Shown: positions 1 through 8,333, numbered from the stretch's first letter. The stretch is DNA of 64,000 nt from Chitinophaga tropicalis (GCF_009758205.1 NZ_WRXN01000005.1:1-64000), one strand, 5' to 3'. The notes: generated by a model from the sequence alone, not told the origin. Program-made: numbers and translations.

Positions 1-1
1 C

Positions 2-793
2 AGCAACGTTACTATACCTGTACTGACAAATGATGCGCCGCAAGGTAGCCCGATCGTTCCTTCAACGCTGGAAATAGTTACACAGCCGCAACATGGTACC
101 GTAACTGTGAACACTGATGGAACTGTTTTATACACTCCGGACCCCAATTATACAGGTACAGATGTATTTACTTATAGAGTACAGGATGCCTCAGGCAACT
201 GGAGTAATACCGCTACAGCAACTATTACAGTAACACAGAGAGACACTACTTCTCCTGTAGCTGAAAATGATGCTACAGATATCAAAAAAGGAAGCAGCGT
301 CACTATTCCTGTGCTGACAAATGACGCCGCTGCAGAAGGGCAAATAGATCCTTCAACAGTAGAGATCATTGCACAGCCTCAACATGGTACTGTGATAGTG
401 AACACTGATGGTACAATAGTATATACTGCTGATGCAAGTTACACCGGCGCAGATACATTTACCTACAGAGTGAAAGACGCAACCGGTAACTGGAGCAACG
501 TTGCTACTGTAACTATTACTGTAACACAGAATGATATAGACATTCCAAATGTTATCACTCCTAACGGTGACGGCGCCAATGATAAACTGGTAATAAGAGG
601 ATTAGAGAAATATGTCCAGAACGAAATTATCATTTTCAACCGCTGGAACAACATGCTTTACAGGCAGAAGAATTACCAGAGTGAATGGGATGGCCAGGGC
701 CTGAACGCAGGAACATATTACTATACCCTGAAGGTGCAGGATGTCGCAGGGAAATGGCATACCATCAATGGGTTTGTAATGCTGATGCGATAA
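2..793 (+). CDS. T9SS type B cargo protein with cadherin-like repeats (5' end outside window)
   Basis: The reading frame is open from the first bases of the window, so this is the last 263 residues of a longer secreted or surface protein. Two tandem repeats of about 80 residues are visible. Each carries the pattern VTIPVLTND, then QPQHGTV, then NTDGT, then YTGxDxFTYRVxDxxGNWSN and TxTITVTQ, which is typical of bacterial cadherin-like/Big_9 surface repeats. The last 85 residues begin NVITPNGDGANDKLVIRG and contain IFNRWNNMLY and GTYYYTLKV: this is the gliding-motility-associated (CHU_C) domain used as a type B T9SS sorting signal. The next two genes encode SprF- and PorE-like proteins, which fits a cargo-plus-partner cassette. 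Substrate or adhesion target cannot be told from this end. Confidence 0.9.
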   Translation, partial: SNVTIPVLTNDAPQGSPIVPSTLEIVTQPQHGTVTVNTDGTVLYTPDPNYTGTDVFTYRVQDASGNWSNTATATITVTQRDTTSPVAENDATDIKKGSSVTIPVLTNDAAAEGQIDPSTVEIIAQPQHGTVIVNTDGTIVYTADASYTGADTFTYRVKDATGNWSNVATVTITVTQNDIDIPNVITPNGDGANDKLVIRGLEKYVQNEIIIFNRWNNMLYRQKNYQSEWDGQGLNAGTYYYTLKVQDVAGKWHTINGFVMLMR

Positions 794-803
794 AACGAAC
801 AGT

Positions 804-830
804 AAGACTACCGGCATGGCCGGTAGTCTT
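804..830 (+). terminator. Hairpin after the T9SS cargo gene
   Basis: Perfect 12-bp stem AAGACTACCGGC / GCCGGTAGTCTT around a 3-nt loop, 10 bp past the stop. No long T-run follows, so it may attenuate rather than fully stop transcription into the SprF-like gene. Confidence 0.6.
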
Positions 831-869
831 CTGAAACAAACAGGTCCTAACAAAAGTTAAAACAAGTTT

Positions 870-1847
870 ATGTATAAGATCTTTACCAGGATAATTCTCC
901 TGCTGATATATTCTCTTATGTTCCTGCCAGCCTACAGCCAGCAGGACGTCCAGTTCAGCCAGTACATGTTTAACGGCTTATATATCAACCCTGCCTATGC
1001 AGGTTACCGTGAACAATGGAATGTGAACGTCTTTTACCGGACCCAATGGTCTGGCTTTCCCGGAGCGCCCAAAACCTTCTCTGCCGCTGCAGATGGAACT
1101 ATTAACAACAAACGCGTAGGATTAGGTTTACAGCTCATGAATGACCAGCTGGGAGCACAGAAGAATACCGCATTATATGGCAGCTATGCTTACCGTATCC
1201 CTGTAGATGAAGCGGGTAATAAAACCCTGGCAGTTGGTATCAGTGGAGGCATTCTCCAACAAAAGCTGAACGTGGAAGCCCTGAACCCGGCTTCACAAAA
1301 TGACGTGATGTTCTCTAACGCTAAAAAAACATCACTGATGCCAGATGTAAGAGTGGGAGTTTATTACAACAGCGAAAGGTTCTTTGCAGGATTATCCGCA
1401 GATAACCTTACTACTAATACTTTCCAGCGCTCCGGTACACTAAAGAACTATGTACCGTTAAAGCCACACCTGTACCTCACCGCCGGCGGACTGGTCCCAT
1501 TGTCAGAAGAGGTATTAATGAAGCCTTCCTTCCTGCTGAAAGAAGATTTTGCAGGCCCAACCAGCATAGACCTGAACGCCTTCTTCCTGTTAGATCAGAA
1601 GCTCTGGCTGGGAGCGGCTTACCGCACTGCATTGTTTAACAGGAATAACATAAACAGCTCAGTTACCAAATCAGGAGCTGTAGTAGGCCTGGTACAGATA
1701 TTCATCAACAGTAAACTCAGGATGGGATACGCGTATGATCAGACAATGAACGGAACAGGCGCTAACAGCTACCCTACTCATGAGCTTTCCCTGGGTTATT
1801 TCTTTGCAGCACCCAAGGCCAGGATGTTATCTCCAAGATATTTTTGA
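870..1847 (+). CDS. PorP/SprF family type IX secretion outer-membrane protein
   Basis: A 325-residue protein with an N-terminal signal peptide ending near AYSQ, followed by the family hallmark QFSQYMFNGLYINPAYAG. The rest alternates short beta-strands typical of an outer-membrane barrel (GVYYNSERFFAGLSADNL, LWLGAAYRTALF, MRMGYAYDQT-like segment). PorP/SprF proteins help deliver T9SS cargo to the cell surface. Copies encoded just downstream of a type B cargo gene are reported in Flavobacterium to be needed for that cargo specifically. Here it follows such a cargo gene and precedes a PorE-like gene by 20 bp, so a dedicated partner role is the natural inference. Confidence 0.88.
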   Translation: MYKIFTRIILLLIYSLMFLPAYSQQDVQFSQYMFNGLYINPAYAGYREQWNVNVFYRTQWSGFPGAPKTFSAAADGTINNKRVGLGLQLMNDQLGAQKNTALYGSYAYRIPVDEAGNKTLAVGISGGILQQKLNVEALNPASQNDVMFSNAKKTSLMPDVRVGVYYNSERFFAGLSADNLTTNTFQRSGTLKNYVPLKPHLYLTAGGLVPLSEEVLMKPSFLLKEDFAGPTSIDLNAFFLLDQKLWLGAAYRTALFNRNNINSSVTKSGAVVGLVQIFINSKLRMGYAYDQTMNGTGANSYPTHELSLGYFFAAPKARMLSPRYF

Positions 1848-1867
1848 TCACTATTACAGCAATCACT

Positions 1868-3859
1868 ATGTATAAAATAAAATACAGCTTCTCCTCTTTT
1901 CTGGGCCTGATGATAGCCATTGCAGCGTGCAGGACAGCACAGGGACAATACATCATAAAACAGGCTGACAGTGAAGCTTCCCTATACAACTATGCAAAAG
2001 CTATTCCCCTGTACGAAAAGGCTTATCATAAAAAGAATTCTTTAACAGCAGCAAGAGGACTGGCAGACAGCTACCGTTTACTGAACGACTATGACCATGC
2101 AGCCTCCTGGTATGAAAAGCTGTTATCTATGCCGGACCATACGGAAAATGATGAGATACACTACGCAGGCACTCTTATCAACCAGAGTAAATATGCAGAA
2201 GCTAAAACCCTGTTGCAGAACTATCTGACCAGGCAACCGGACAACAAAACCGCTGTATCCATGCTCAGGGGTTGCGACAGTGCAGTAACCTGGCTGGCCA
2301 CGCCGGTAAAGGGTGATTTCGAAAACATGAAAGCACTGAACAGCCCCTGGTCTGACTGGAGCACCGCATTTAGTAACGACAGGATCATATTTGCATCTGA
2401 CCGTCCTTACGACTCTCTTAGACGCACACCTGCCTTCAATACCAGTAATATCCGGAAAAAGTATTACGGATGGACGGGCAACAGCTATCTTCACCTGTAT
2501 GAAAATAATGGAACAGACAGCAACAGCACCAGGCTGCTGGGAAGAAACATTAATGGTGATTATCATAGTGCAAATGCAAGCTATACGGCCGACGGACAAA
2601 AACTCTACTATGCAGTAACCGAGCTGAAAAGAAAACGGAACTCCCTGCTGGGTAAAGACGAACCGTATACACTGCATATCGAGATCATGGAACGACAGCG
2701 GGATACTGCCGGAAACTGGAAGCCCAATACCTCTTTCCCTTATAATGGTATCTTCAGTTATCCCGTAGGCGATCCTTTCATCACTCCAGACGGACAGACC
2801 CTCTATTTCGTTGCTGAATACAAAGACCAGGGATACGGAGGTACGGATATCTACTATAGCCGGAAAGACAATGAAGGTAAATGGCAATCTCCTGTAAATA
2901 TGGGACCGGATATCAATACTGCCGGGGACGAGCGTACTCCCCTGGTTGACAAAAAAGGTGCGCTTTATTTTGCATCTGCCGGTCATCCGGGAATGGGCGG
3001 ACTTGACATATTCAAAGCCGAAGAAAAGAACGGCCAATGGACCGCGAGGAACATGGGTAGCCCTGTGAACAGTGCCGGCGATGACCTTGCACCTGCTGTT
3101 ATCAATACTACTTTATACTTCTCTTCTAACAGACCCGGCGGCAAAGGCAGCGATGATATTTATCGCTTTACTCCGTACAGGGTCCTCATCTTTAACCTGA
3201 CCGGCGTTATACTGGATAAAAAGACCGGTAAAGCGCTGCCTGATGCCGAAGTAACCCTTTATAACGAAGGGACCGGTATACAGCAAAAGGCTGTTACAGA
3301 TGCACAGGGTAATTACAGCTTCCCGCTGGACAGCATTTCCAGCTATGGGCTGAGTGTGGCAAAAACAGGTTATAACCCTGCAACAGGATTCAGCCTCACA
3401 ACAAAAGGCCTGTCTGAATCTGCCGCCCTTCGCCAGGACGCATATCTTACAAGTCCTGAACCAGAGCCAGCCAAAACACCTGCGCCGGTACCGCCAACCA
3501 GGAAAACCTTCAAACTGGAGAACGTGTATTTTGACCTCGCAAAATGGAACATTACACCAGCGTCAATGCCGGAGCTTGATAAACTGGTCAGCCTGCTGAA
3601 GGAGAACCCTGACTGGAAAGTAGAACTGGCTACCCATACTGATTGTCGCGCCAGTGACAGCTACAACCTGAAATTATCGCAACGCCGTGCAGAATCAATT
3701 GTAGGCTACCTTATTTCTAAAGGCATTGCTGCCAGCCGGCTTGTAGCTAAAGGTTATGGCGAGACAAGACTGCTGAACCGCTGTGCCGATGGTGTACGCT
3801 GTACTGAAGCAGAACACCAGGTAAACCGCAGAACGGAATTTACGATATTGGATAAGTGA
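1868..3859 (+). CDS. PorE-like protein (TPR, PD40 propeller, CRD, OmpA domain)
   Basis: 663 residues from the ATG at 1868. A TTG 24 bp upstream overlaps the previous stop and is less likely. Domain order: signal segment with a possible lipobox (IAAC, residues about 16-19); TPR-like helices (20-130); beta-propeller PD40/WD40-like blades with repeated FASDRP, GDPFITPDGQTLYFVAE and ALYFASAGHPGMGGLDIF motifs (150-430); carboxypeptidase-regulatory-like fold starting LTGVILDKKTGKALPDAEV (445-530); OmpA C-terminal peptidoglycan-binding domain with VYFDLAKWNI, HTDCRASDSYN, LSQRRAESIVGYL and NRRTEF (555-663). This order is that of PorE, which anchors the T9SS outer-membrane ring to peptidoglycan. It may also be a locus-specific paralogue of the core PorE. 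Confidence 0.85.
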   Translation: MYKIKYSFSSFLGLMIAIAACRTAQGQYIIKQADSEASLYNYAKAIPLYEKAYHKKNSLTAARGLADSYRLLNDYDHAASWYEKLLSMPDHTENDEIHYAGTLINQSKYAEAKTLLQNYLTRQPDNKTAVSMLRGCDSAVTWLATPVKGDFENMKALNSPWSDWSTAFSNDRIIFASDRPYDSLRRTPAFNTSNIRKKYYGWTGNSYLHLYENNGTDSNSTRLLGRNINGDYHSANASYTADGQKLYYAVTELKRKRNSLLGKDEPYTLHIEIMERQRDTAGNWKPNTSFPYNGIFSYPVGDPFITPDGQTLYFVAEYKDQGYGGTDIYYSRKDNEGKWQSPVNMGPDINTAGDERTPLVDKKGALYFASAGHPGMGGLDIFKAEEKNGQWTARNMGSPVNSAGDDLAPAVINTTLYFSSNRPGGKGSDDIYRFTPYRVLIFNLTGVILDKKTGKALPDAEVTLYNEGTGIQQKAVTDAQGNYSFPLDSISSYGLSVAKTGYNPATGFSLTTKGLSESAALRQDAYLTSPEPEPAKTPAPVPPTRKTFKLENVYFDLAKWNITPASMPELDKLVSLLKENPDWKVELATHTDCRASDSYNLKLSQRRAESIVGYLISKGIAASRLVAKGYGETRLLNRCADGVRCTEAEHQVNRRTEFTILDK

Positions 3860-3884
3860 TGGCAAGCACTAATACAAACACCCA

Positions 3885-3917
3885 AAGGCTGTATCGTTTT
3901 CAGATACAGCCTTTTTT
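3885..3917 (+). terminator. Intrinsic terminator after porE-like gene
   Basis: Perfect 11-bp stem (AAGGCTGTATC / GATACAGCCTT) with loop GTTTTCA, then a run of six T. Ends the cargo-SprF-PorE unit. Confidence 0.85.
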
Positions 3918-3973
3918 GTATGTCAGTAATGATTATTGACATACAGTCATGAATAACTATGGAGAATTCTTTC

Positions 3974-4522
3974 TCAGAATAACTTTTCCTGTGGTGGTTT
4001 TATTTCCTGCAGACGTATATATATCGTTGTCTGACCGCGATGATGTGTCTGGTGCTCAAACGCTTTATTCAACAGCGCAAATTTTGTTGACTTAAACCTG
4101 TTGAACAGCGTTACCTCTTCCCACCATTTCTTTATATCAGAATTTTTAACTGCGTTAATAGCATAATCATAACTGGCCATAACATAAGATACCACTGAAT
4201 CCTTATTCTGAGCAGTAGCGCGCTTTTCCAGTTCGAAATTGATCCCGTCCGGGAACTTACCGGGTGTAACCTGGGATGTCAGAAATACATTTGCTGTAGC
4301 TATATGCAGCATCTGTTCTGCAAAGCTGCGGATACTGTCATTAGGTCTGAACGAATACTTATCGGCCGGCATAGTGTTCAGGTATTCCGTTGTATATTCC
4401 TTTGCCCTTTCCCAGTCCTTCACCATTTGTTCCCTGACCGTTTCCAGGGATTGCGCCCCTGCTTTTGGAGCCAGCATAAGAGCCAGTACAGCTATACTGA
4501 GCTGTTTGATCAGTTTTTTCAT
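3974..4522 (-). CDS. Secreted DinB-like four-helix protein
   Basis: 182 residues. The ATG at 4522 is preferred because it starts a clean signal peptide (MKKLIKQLSIAVLALMLAPKAGAQ). A longer in-frame extension upstream is AT-rich and lacks signal-peptide character. The mature part has the DinB/DUF1569-like pattern: an early His (MLHIATANVFL) and a late HQTHHRGQTTIYIRLQ helix, the usual metal-binding histidine arrangement of DinB superfamily proteins. The family is associated with thiol- or metal-dependent chemistry; no specific reaction can be assigned. It faces yqgE divergently across 122 bp. The export signal is common for Bacteroidota DinB paralogues. Confidence 0.8.
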   Translation of the reverse strand: MKKLIKQLSIAVLALMLAPKAGAQSLETVREQMVKDWERAKEYTTEYLNTMPADKYSFRPNDSIRSFAEQMLHIATANVFLTSQVTPGKFPDGINFELEKRATAQNKDSVVSYVMASYDYAINAVKNSDIKKWWEEVTLFNRFKSTKFALLNKAFEHQTHHRGQTTIYIRLQEIKPPQEKLF

Positions 4523-4630
4523 AAACTTTATTTTGGTGGTAAACATATTAGAATTAATATCATAACAGCAGAGCCGGCGATTTGGTTTAGAGTATTGCTG
4601 AAAATTCATCAAAGCAATAGCAACTTGTGT

Positions 4631-4638
4631 TACCTTTG
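4631..4638 (+). promoter_or_regulatory. Bacteroidota -7 box for yqgE
   Basis: TACCTTTG matches TAnnTTTG seven bases before the ATG at 4645, implying a very short leader. No clear -33 TTTG was found at standard spacing. Confidence 0.45.
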
Positions 4639-4644
4639 AAATAT

Positions 4645-5085
4645 ATGAACGCGGGCAATTTTTTGAACAGTACATCCCTCCTGGAGGAAACCTTTTTTGA
4701 GAATGCAGTAATATTCATTACAGAGTATAATGAAAAGGGGGCAATGGGCTTTGTAGTGAACAAAGAATTTCCCAGAAAGCTGAATGAGCTGGAAGAATTT
4801 AAGAATATAAAACCTTTTTCGTTGTATGAAGGCGGGCCGGTAGACCAGGAGCATCTTTACTTTGTACATCGGCGGCCTGACCTGATAACCGGTGGTACAC
4901 CGGTGACTGATAACATCTTGCTGGGAGGAGATTTCAAAGCAGCTGTGTATTATATTAACAATGGCACTCTTACAGAAAAAGATATCAAGATATTTATAGG
5001 TTACTGCGGATGGGATTACGAGGAGCTTGATGAAGAAGTGGCTGAAGGTAGCTGGCAGGTCAGAGAAACAGGGACAGTGTTTTAA
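4645..5085 (+). CDS. yqgE: YqgE/AlgH family protein (UPF0301), short form
   Basis: 146 residues from the ATG at 4645. The signature features of the YqgE/AlgH family are present: LLEETFFENAVIFITEYNEKG near the start, GAMGFVVNK, LYEGGPVD, ILLGGDFKAA, and FIGYCGWDYEELDEE with GSWQV near the end. The protein is about 30-40 residues shorter than the familiar proteobacterial members and stops soon after GSWQV, so the usual C-terminal helix is missing. The biochemical function of the family is not settled; AlgH has been linked to alginate regulation in Pseudomonas. The gene is monocistronic, with its own -7 box and terminator. Confidence 0.88.
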   Translation: MNAGNFLNSTSLLEETFFENAVIFITEYNEKGAMGFVVNKEFPRKLNELEEFKNIKPFSLYEGGPVDQEHLYFVHRRPDLITGGTPVTDNILLGGDFKAAVYYINNGTLTEKDIKIFIGYCGWDYEELDEEVAEGSWQVRETGTVF

Positions 5086-5114
5086 GAATATCTGACGCTT
5101 TAAGCTGAGCTGGT

Positions 5115-5154
5115 ATAACTCCTTATATAAAATGATAACTCCTTATATAAAATG
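5115..5154. repeat. Perfect 2 x 20-bp tandem duplication
   Basis: ATAACTCCTTATATAAAATG occurs twice head to tail (5115-5134 and 5135-5154) in the 3' region of yqgE, just before its terminator. No half-sites or target duplications suggest a mobile element; it looks like a recent slippage duplication. Confidence 0.9.
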
Positions 5155-5168
5155 TTAATGTTGCTCAA

Positions 5169-5204
5169 AAAAATTGCTTTCACCTGAAGGCAAAAGCAAT
5201 TTTT
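5169..5204 (+). terminator. Hairpin terminator after yqgE, possibly bidirectional
   Basis: 12-bp stem AAAAATTGCTTT / AAAGCAATTTTT around a 12-nt loop. A-tract and T-tract flank both sides, so it can act for yqgE and for the minus-strand reading frame that ends at 5240. Confidence 0.75.
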
Positions 5205-5239
5205 AAGCAGAGATCCGCTAAAAATTTACTTCTCTGTCA

Positions 5240-5527
5240 CTACAATGCGGTAATAAGAGTAATGCGTATGGCTTCTCCCGGCTCTTTAGGGTCTGCATTA
5301 TTCATTACCAGTCCTATTTCAGGACCGTTTGAATAATCTCCTGCCTCGTAGGGATTGTTAGCTAATGCGACAACATGCGCTGAACAATCCATACCCGGAG
5401 ATTTTGTGAGATCTTTAAGATCGACCGGGTAGGTGTTGCCACCACCACGTATAATGGCCCATCCAAGTTTGACACTGATTGTCGGAGTATTCTCCAACCT
5501 GATAAGATATTCGTTTCCCTGTCTCAT
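5240..5527 (-). CDS. Hypothetical protein, possibly a gene remnant
   Basis: 95 residues from the ATG at 5527. A TTG at 5569 would add 14 residues. The composition looks protein-like (YLIRLENTPTISVKLGWAII, DCSAHVVALANNPYEAGDYS, GPEIGLVMNNADPKEPGEA), and the stop sits close to a terminator. No signal peptide, membrane segment or known motif is seen, and I do not recognise a family. The 5' side runs into poorly coding sequence, and a different minus frame is open across the upstream part. It may therefore be the 3' end of a degraded, frameshifted gene. It is divergent to the barrel protein at 5764. Confidence 0.4.
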   Translation of the reverse strand: MRQGNEYLIRLENTPTISVKLGWAIIRGGGNTYPVDLKDLTKSPGMDCSAHVVALANNPYEAGDYSNGPEIGLVMNNADPKEPGEAIRITLITAL

Positions 5528-5736
5528 GTAACGGTATTTTGAAGTATACAATATGCCTACTCTTATCAAGGTTTTTCGGCATCCACCTTTCTTTAAAATT
5601 AGTCTTATCAGAAAAGGCGAATAGTGAAGATGCCTTCAATGGAAGGAGAAAGGGAGGCAGTGGTGAAGTTTGGGGTATTAATGGTTTTGCCGGTAAGTTC
5701 TTGATTTTTGTCAAGAAAAGCTGCTCCCCGGTATGA

Positions 5737-5744
5737 TACCTTTG
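5737..5744 (+). promoter_or_regulatory. Bacteroidota -7 box for the barrel protein gene
   Basis: TACCTTTG matches TAnnTTTG 19 bp before the ATG at 5764. A TTTG at 5707-5710 could be a distant -33 box, but the spacing is longer than usual. Confidence 0.45.
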
Positions 5745-5763
5745 ATGTACTAAAAGAAATTAA

Positions 5764-6324
5764 ATGAAATATTTAGCGTCTGTATTATTATTTGGCTTTA
5801 TTACCGGAATGGAAGTATCTGCCCAGACCACTACCAGCAAAGGACATGTTGAAATTGAAGCTGACCCCATTGCTTATGCCCTTAAAGGTTATTCCGTTCA
5901 TCTTGGATACCAGAAGAATTCTTTCCGTTATGATGTTGGTATTTTTGGTATTGAAGTTCCAAAATTCCTCAGTGAGAATGATGATTTTAAAGAATATTCA
6001 AGAGGATTTGGTCTTAAAGTTGACTATACAGGAAAAGAAGCAAGAGGATGGTTTATCGGAGCTCAGTCTGACTATACGTTTGAAAGAGCTACTTATAAGA
6101 AGAACGGACATAAGGAAAAAGGAACAACGCTAAGTGCGGGCATCAGGGGAGGTTACCGTATTATGTTCAGTGGTAAAAACAGGGATGGGAAAGGCTTTTA
6201 TATTACTCCCTGGATAGGCATTGACAAAGTATTTCAGATAGATGAGATCGTTTTCGAAGAGCATTCTTATGAGAATCAAAGCTTTCGTATATTCCCTACA
6301 GTACATTTAGGCTGGCGTTTTTAA
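5764..6324 (+). CDS. Outer-membrane beta-barrel protein, unassigned
   Basis: 186 residues with a signal peptide (MKYLASVLLFGFITGMEVSAQ, cleavage after SAQ). The remainder alternates aromatic and polar residues in strands separated by charged turns: YSVHLGYQKNSFRYDVGIFGI, GFGLKVDYTG, RGWFIGAQSDYTFERATY, LSAGIRGGYRIMF, RIFPTVHLGWRF. The terminal Phe and final strand are typical of outer-membrane barrels inserted by Bam. Eight strands would fit the length. No catalytic motif is seen. It lies 49 bp upstream of a Crp/Fnr regulator in the same direction, so co-transcription is possible. A specific function cannot be assigned. Confidence 0.75.
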   Translation: MKYLASVLLFGFITGMEVSAQTTTSKGHVEIEADPIAYALKGYSVHLGYQKNSFRYDVGIFGIEVPKFLSENDDFKEYSRGFGLKVDYTGKEARGWFIGAQSDYTFERATYKKNGHKEKGTTLSAGIRGGYRIMFSGKNRDGKGFYITPWIGIDKVFQIDEIVFEEHSYENQSFRIFPTVHLGWRF

Positions 6325-6373
6325 CGGAATATGAAAAGAGGTATATTTATGATACAATCATAAATAACCTACA

Positions 6374-6961
6374 ATGCTGGAACTACAGGAGTATATTAAA
6401 GCCTGCTTTGGAGTAATGCAGGCTGATGAACTGGAGACAATAAGTACATTCTTCAATCTAACCACCCTGAAAAAGGGAGATACTTTTCTTCATGCAGGGA
6501 GAAGCTGCCAGAAGCTGGCATTTGTTCAGTCAGGCTATATGAGAATATCAGCCACGACAGAAGACCGGGAAGTAACACAATGGATATCAGTAAAAGGGAA
6601 TTTCGTAACAGATCTGTCCAGTTTTATTTTTGAAGGCCCTGCACGCTGGACAATTCAGGCATTGACAGACTGTGAGGTATACATAATCAGTAAGGAAAAA
6701 TATAAAGAGATAGGAGAAGTAGTGAGCAGCTGGCCTGAACTTGAAAAGCTGTTCCTGGTACGGTGTTTTGTGATACTGGAAAACCGGATCTACAGTCATC
6801 TTTCCATGACAGCTGAAGAGAGGTACCGGTTCTTCTATGAACATAACAGGGAACTGTTTAACCAGGTGCCCCTGCAATACATAGCTTCCATGCTGGGAAT
6901 GACACCGGAAACATTCAGCAGGATAAGGAGGAAAGAGCTCCCCCCCAGACAAAGTGTTTAG
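6374..6961 (+). CDS. Crp/Fnr family transcriptional regulator
   Basis: 195 residues. The N-terminal half is a cyclic-nucleotide-binding-like beta-roll (LKKGDTFLHAGRSCQKLAFVQSGYMRI, then REVTQWISVKGNFV). The C-terminal third carries the helix-turn-helix VPLQYIASMLGMTPETFSRIRRK. The Arg and Ser of the canonical cAMP phosphate pocket are not obvious, as in most short Bacteroidota Crp/Fnr paralogues, so the ligand is unknown. It is probably a local regulator of the upstream barrel gene or of a distant stress response. It ends 6 bp before a strong hairpin shared with the convergent operon. A second paralogue of the same length lies at 13745-14332. Confidence 0.88.
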   Translation: MLELQEYIKACFGVMQADELETISTFFNLTTLKKGDTFLHAGRSCQKLAFVQSGYMRISATTEDREVTQWISVKGNFVTDLSSFIFEGPARWTIQALTDCEVYIISKEKYKEIGEVVSSWPELEKLFLVRCFVILENRIYSHLSMTAEERYRFFYEHNRELFNQVPLQYIASMLGMTPETFSRIRRKELPPRQSV

Positions 6962-6967
6962 CATCAA

Positions 6968-6998
6968 CAGAAAACCCTTTATAATAAAGGGTTTTCTG
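6968..6998. terminator. Bidirectional hairpin terminator
   Basis: Perfect 13-bp stem CAGAAAACCCTTT / AAAGGGTTTTCTG with loop ATAAT between the convergent Crp/Fnr gene and the ankyrin-SPFH operon. It can serve both. Confidence 0.8.
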
Positions 6999-7012
6999 CC
7001 TGTAAAAGTACT

Positions 7013-7579
7013 TTAAAACGTAATATCGTCTGCTACGTTTCCGCCTTGTGCAGAAGCAAATAATTGCTGGTATTTTGCACGATAAGCTTCCTGCCTCTGG
7101 CTGTATCCTTCAAAATCAGCCTGCAGATCTGCATGTATCTCTGCATTCCACTGAGAAGCTGCGATCTGGAAATCACCCAGGGCGATGCCATATTTCTCTA
7201 CTATCCATTGAGCGCCGTCCAGACCGTATTCGTACGCAACGTTCCTTGCTACTTCCAGTTCTTCGTAGAAAGCTCTGTCTGCTTTGATCTGTGCGGTATA
7301 TCCACCTCCACCTGAGGCGCCGGCTGTTGCATTGCTGAATTTCGGATGCTGGTCTGCCTGTCCGAAGTACTGACCGAAGAGCGTTATAACTTCAAAAGTA
7401 GAGTCCTGTTTCATACGTTCAGCCCAGAGCAGGCTGGCTTCCTGCCATACTGGTAATTCTACACCAAGTGCTCCGGCAACGGCCTGCTCGTCCATGCCGT
7501 TTCCCAGTTTTGCGCAGGCTGCGCTGTAATCTTCGAGGCTGATACCGTGAATAGGTTCTAGTAGTTGGTTCTGAGACAT
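7013..7579 (-). CDS. Unrecognised soluble protein, last gene of the ankyrin-SPFH operon
   Basis: 188 residues from the ATG at 7579 (MSQNQLLEPIHGISLEDYSA). An earlier start at 7603 would overlap the upstream gene. The protein is acidic and mostly helical, with a Gly-rich break (GASGGGG, near residue 95). The first part contains YSAACAKLGNGMDEQAVAGALGV, and later helices include QAEIHADLQADFEGYSQRQEAYRAKYQQLF-like repeats of aromatic and charged residues. No signal peptide, membrane segment or catalytic motif is visible. I do not recognise the family with certainty. It sits 10 bp behind the zinc-ribbon protein gene, so it is almost surely part of the same transcript. Confidence 0.75.
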   Translation of the reverse strand: MSQNQLLEPIHGISLEDYSAACAKLGNGMDEQAVAGALGVELPVWQEASLLWAERMKQDSTFEVITLFGQYFGQADQHPKFSNATAGASGGGGYTAQIKADRAFYEELEVARNVAYEYGLDGAQWIVEKYGIALGDFQIAASQWNAEIHADLQADFEGYSQRQEAYRAKYQQLFASAQGGNVADDITF

Positions 7580-7589
7580 GAATTTGTTT

Positions 7590-8333
7590 TTATGGATGTT
7601 CAATATTGTTGTCTTTCAGCAGACGTAGATAGAATTTCTCATTCTCTGCCGCCATATCGGGTACGATCTTGTTCCATTCGTCAAACATGGCACGAAGGTA
7701 TTGTTTGTATAAGAGCGGATCGTTGGGATAACCGTCTTCATAGGCCTTCTGCAAATGTGCAGTACGCTGCTCTGCCAGGCTGCGGGCCTGATGCAGAACC
7801 AGCTGTGCGCCGGTGGATGGTAAAAAGGTGTTCTGGGTCTGACAATAGGAGCATGTCATATAAGTGGCGATGAAGAACATTTTGGATATCGTTATTTTCC
7901 CACCACACTGTTTACAGGTGAACTTGTCTCTGATGGCTTCAAATGCTGCCAGCTGTTCCTGGTAGAAGGCTTCCAGGTCTCTCCTTTCGGCCGTTTCTTC
8001 CAGCAACTCGGTATAACGTTGAAGTTTTTCTTCAAATTCATTATGCCGGTCGTAGCATGCCTCCCGGAAATCATATGCTATATCTCCTACAGAATACATT
8101 GTTCCGATGATCTTCTCTTCTCTTACTTCATCTGCTTTCTCCCTCATTTGCCGCAATTGCCCTAATAATCCCGATAACATACGGCCATGGGCTCTTTTAA
8201 AAGGGTCCTGGTCTTCTTCAAAAACTTTTTTCAGCTCGGGGATAGCGGCAGTGCACATCTCTTCCATCCGGGCTTCCAGTTTTTCAAGGAAAACAAACCA
8301 TCGTTCCTGTGTTTGTTTAAGTATTTCCTCCAT
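7590..8333 (-). CDS. Coiled-coil protein with one CxxC...CxxC zinc ribbon
   Basis: 247 residues. The first 130 residues are strongly helical and charged (EKLEARMEEMCTAA, REKADEVREEK, EEKLQRYTELLEETAERRDLEAFYQEQ), suggesting a coiled coil. A zinc-ribbon follows, with CKQCGGK and, about 16 residues later, CSYCQTQ. The C-terminal 80 residues are again helical. No catalytic residues are apparent. The ATG at 8333 shares its last base with the stop of the upstream zinc-ribbon gene, which indicates translational coupling. A scaffold or adaptor role beside the SPFH protein is an inference from context only. Confidence 0.75.
   Translation of the reverse strand: MEEILKQTQERWFVFLEKLEARMEEMCTAAIPELKKVFEEDQDPFKRAHGRMLSGLLGQLRQMREKADEVREEKIIGTMYSVGDIAYDFREACYDRHNEFEEKLQRYTELLEETAERRDLEAFYQEQLAAFEAIRDKFTCKQCGGKITISKMFFIATYMTCSYCQTQNTFLPSTGAQLVLHQARSLAEQRTAHLQKAYEDGYPNDPLLYKQYLRAMFDEWNKIVPDMAAENEKFYLRLLKDNNIEHP

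Noticed and set aside
2123..3037. 304-codon frame antisense to the PorE-like gene
   Set aside because: No domain or signal; fully inside a gene with clear domains on the other strand.
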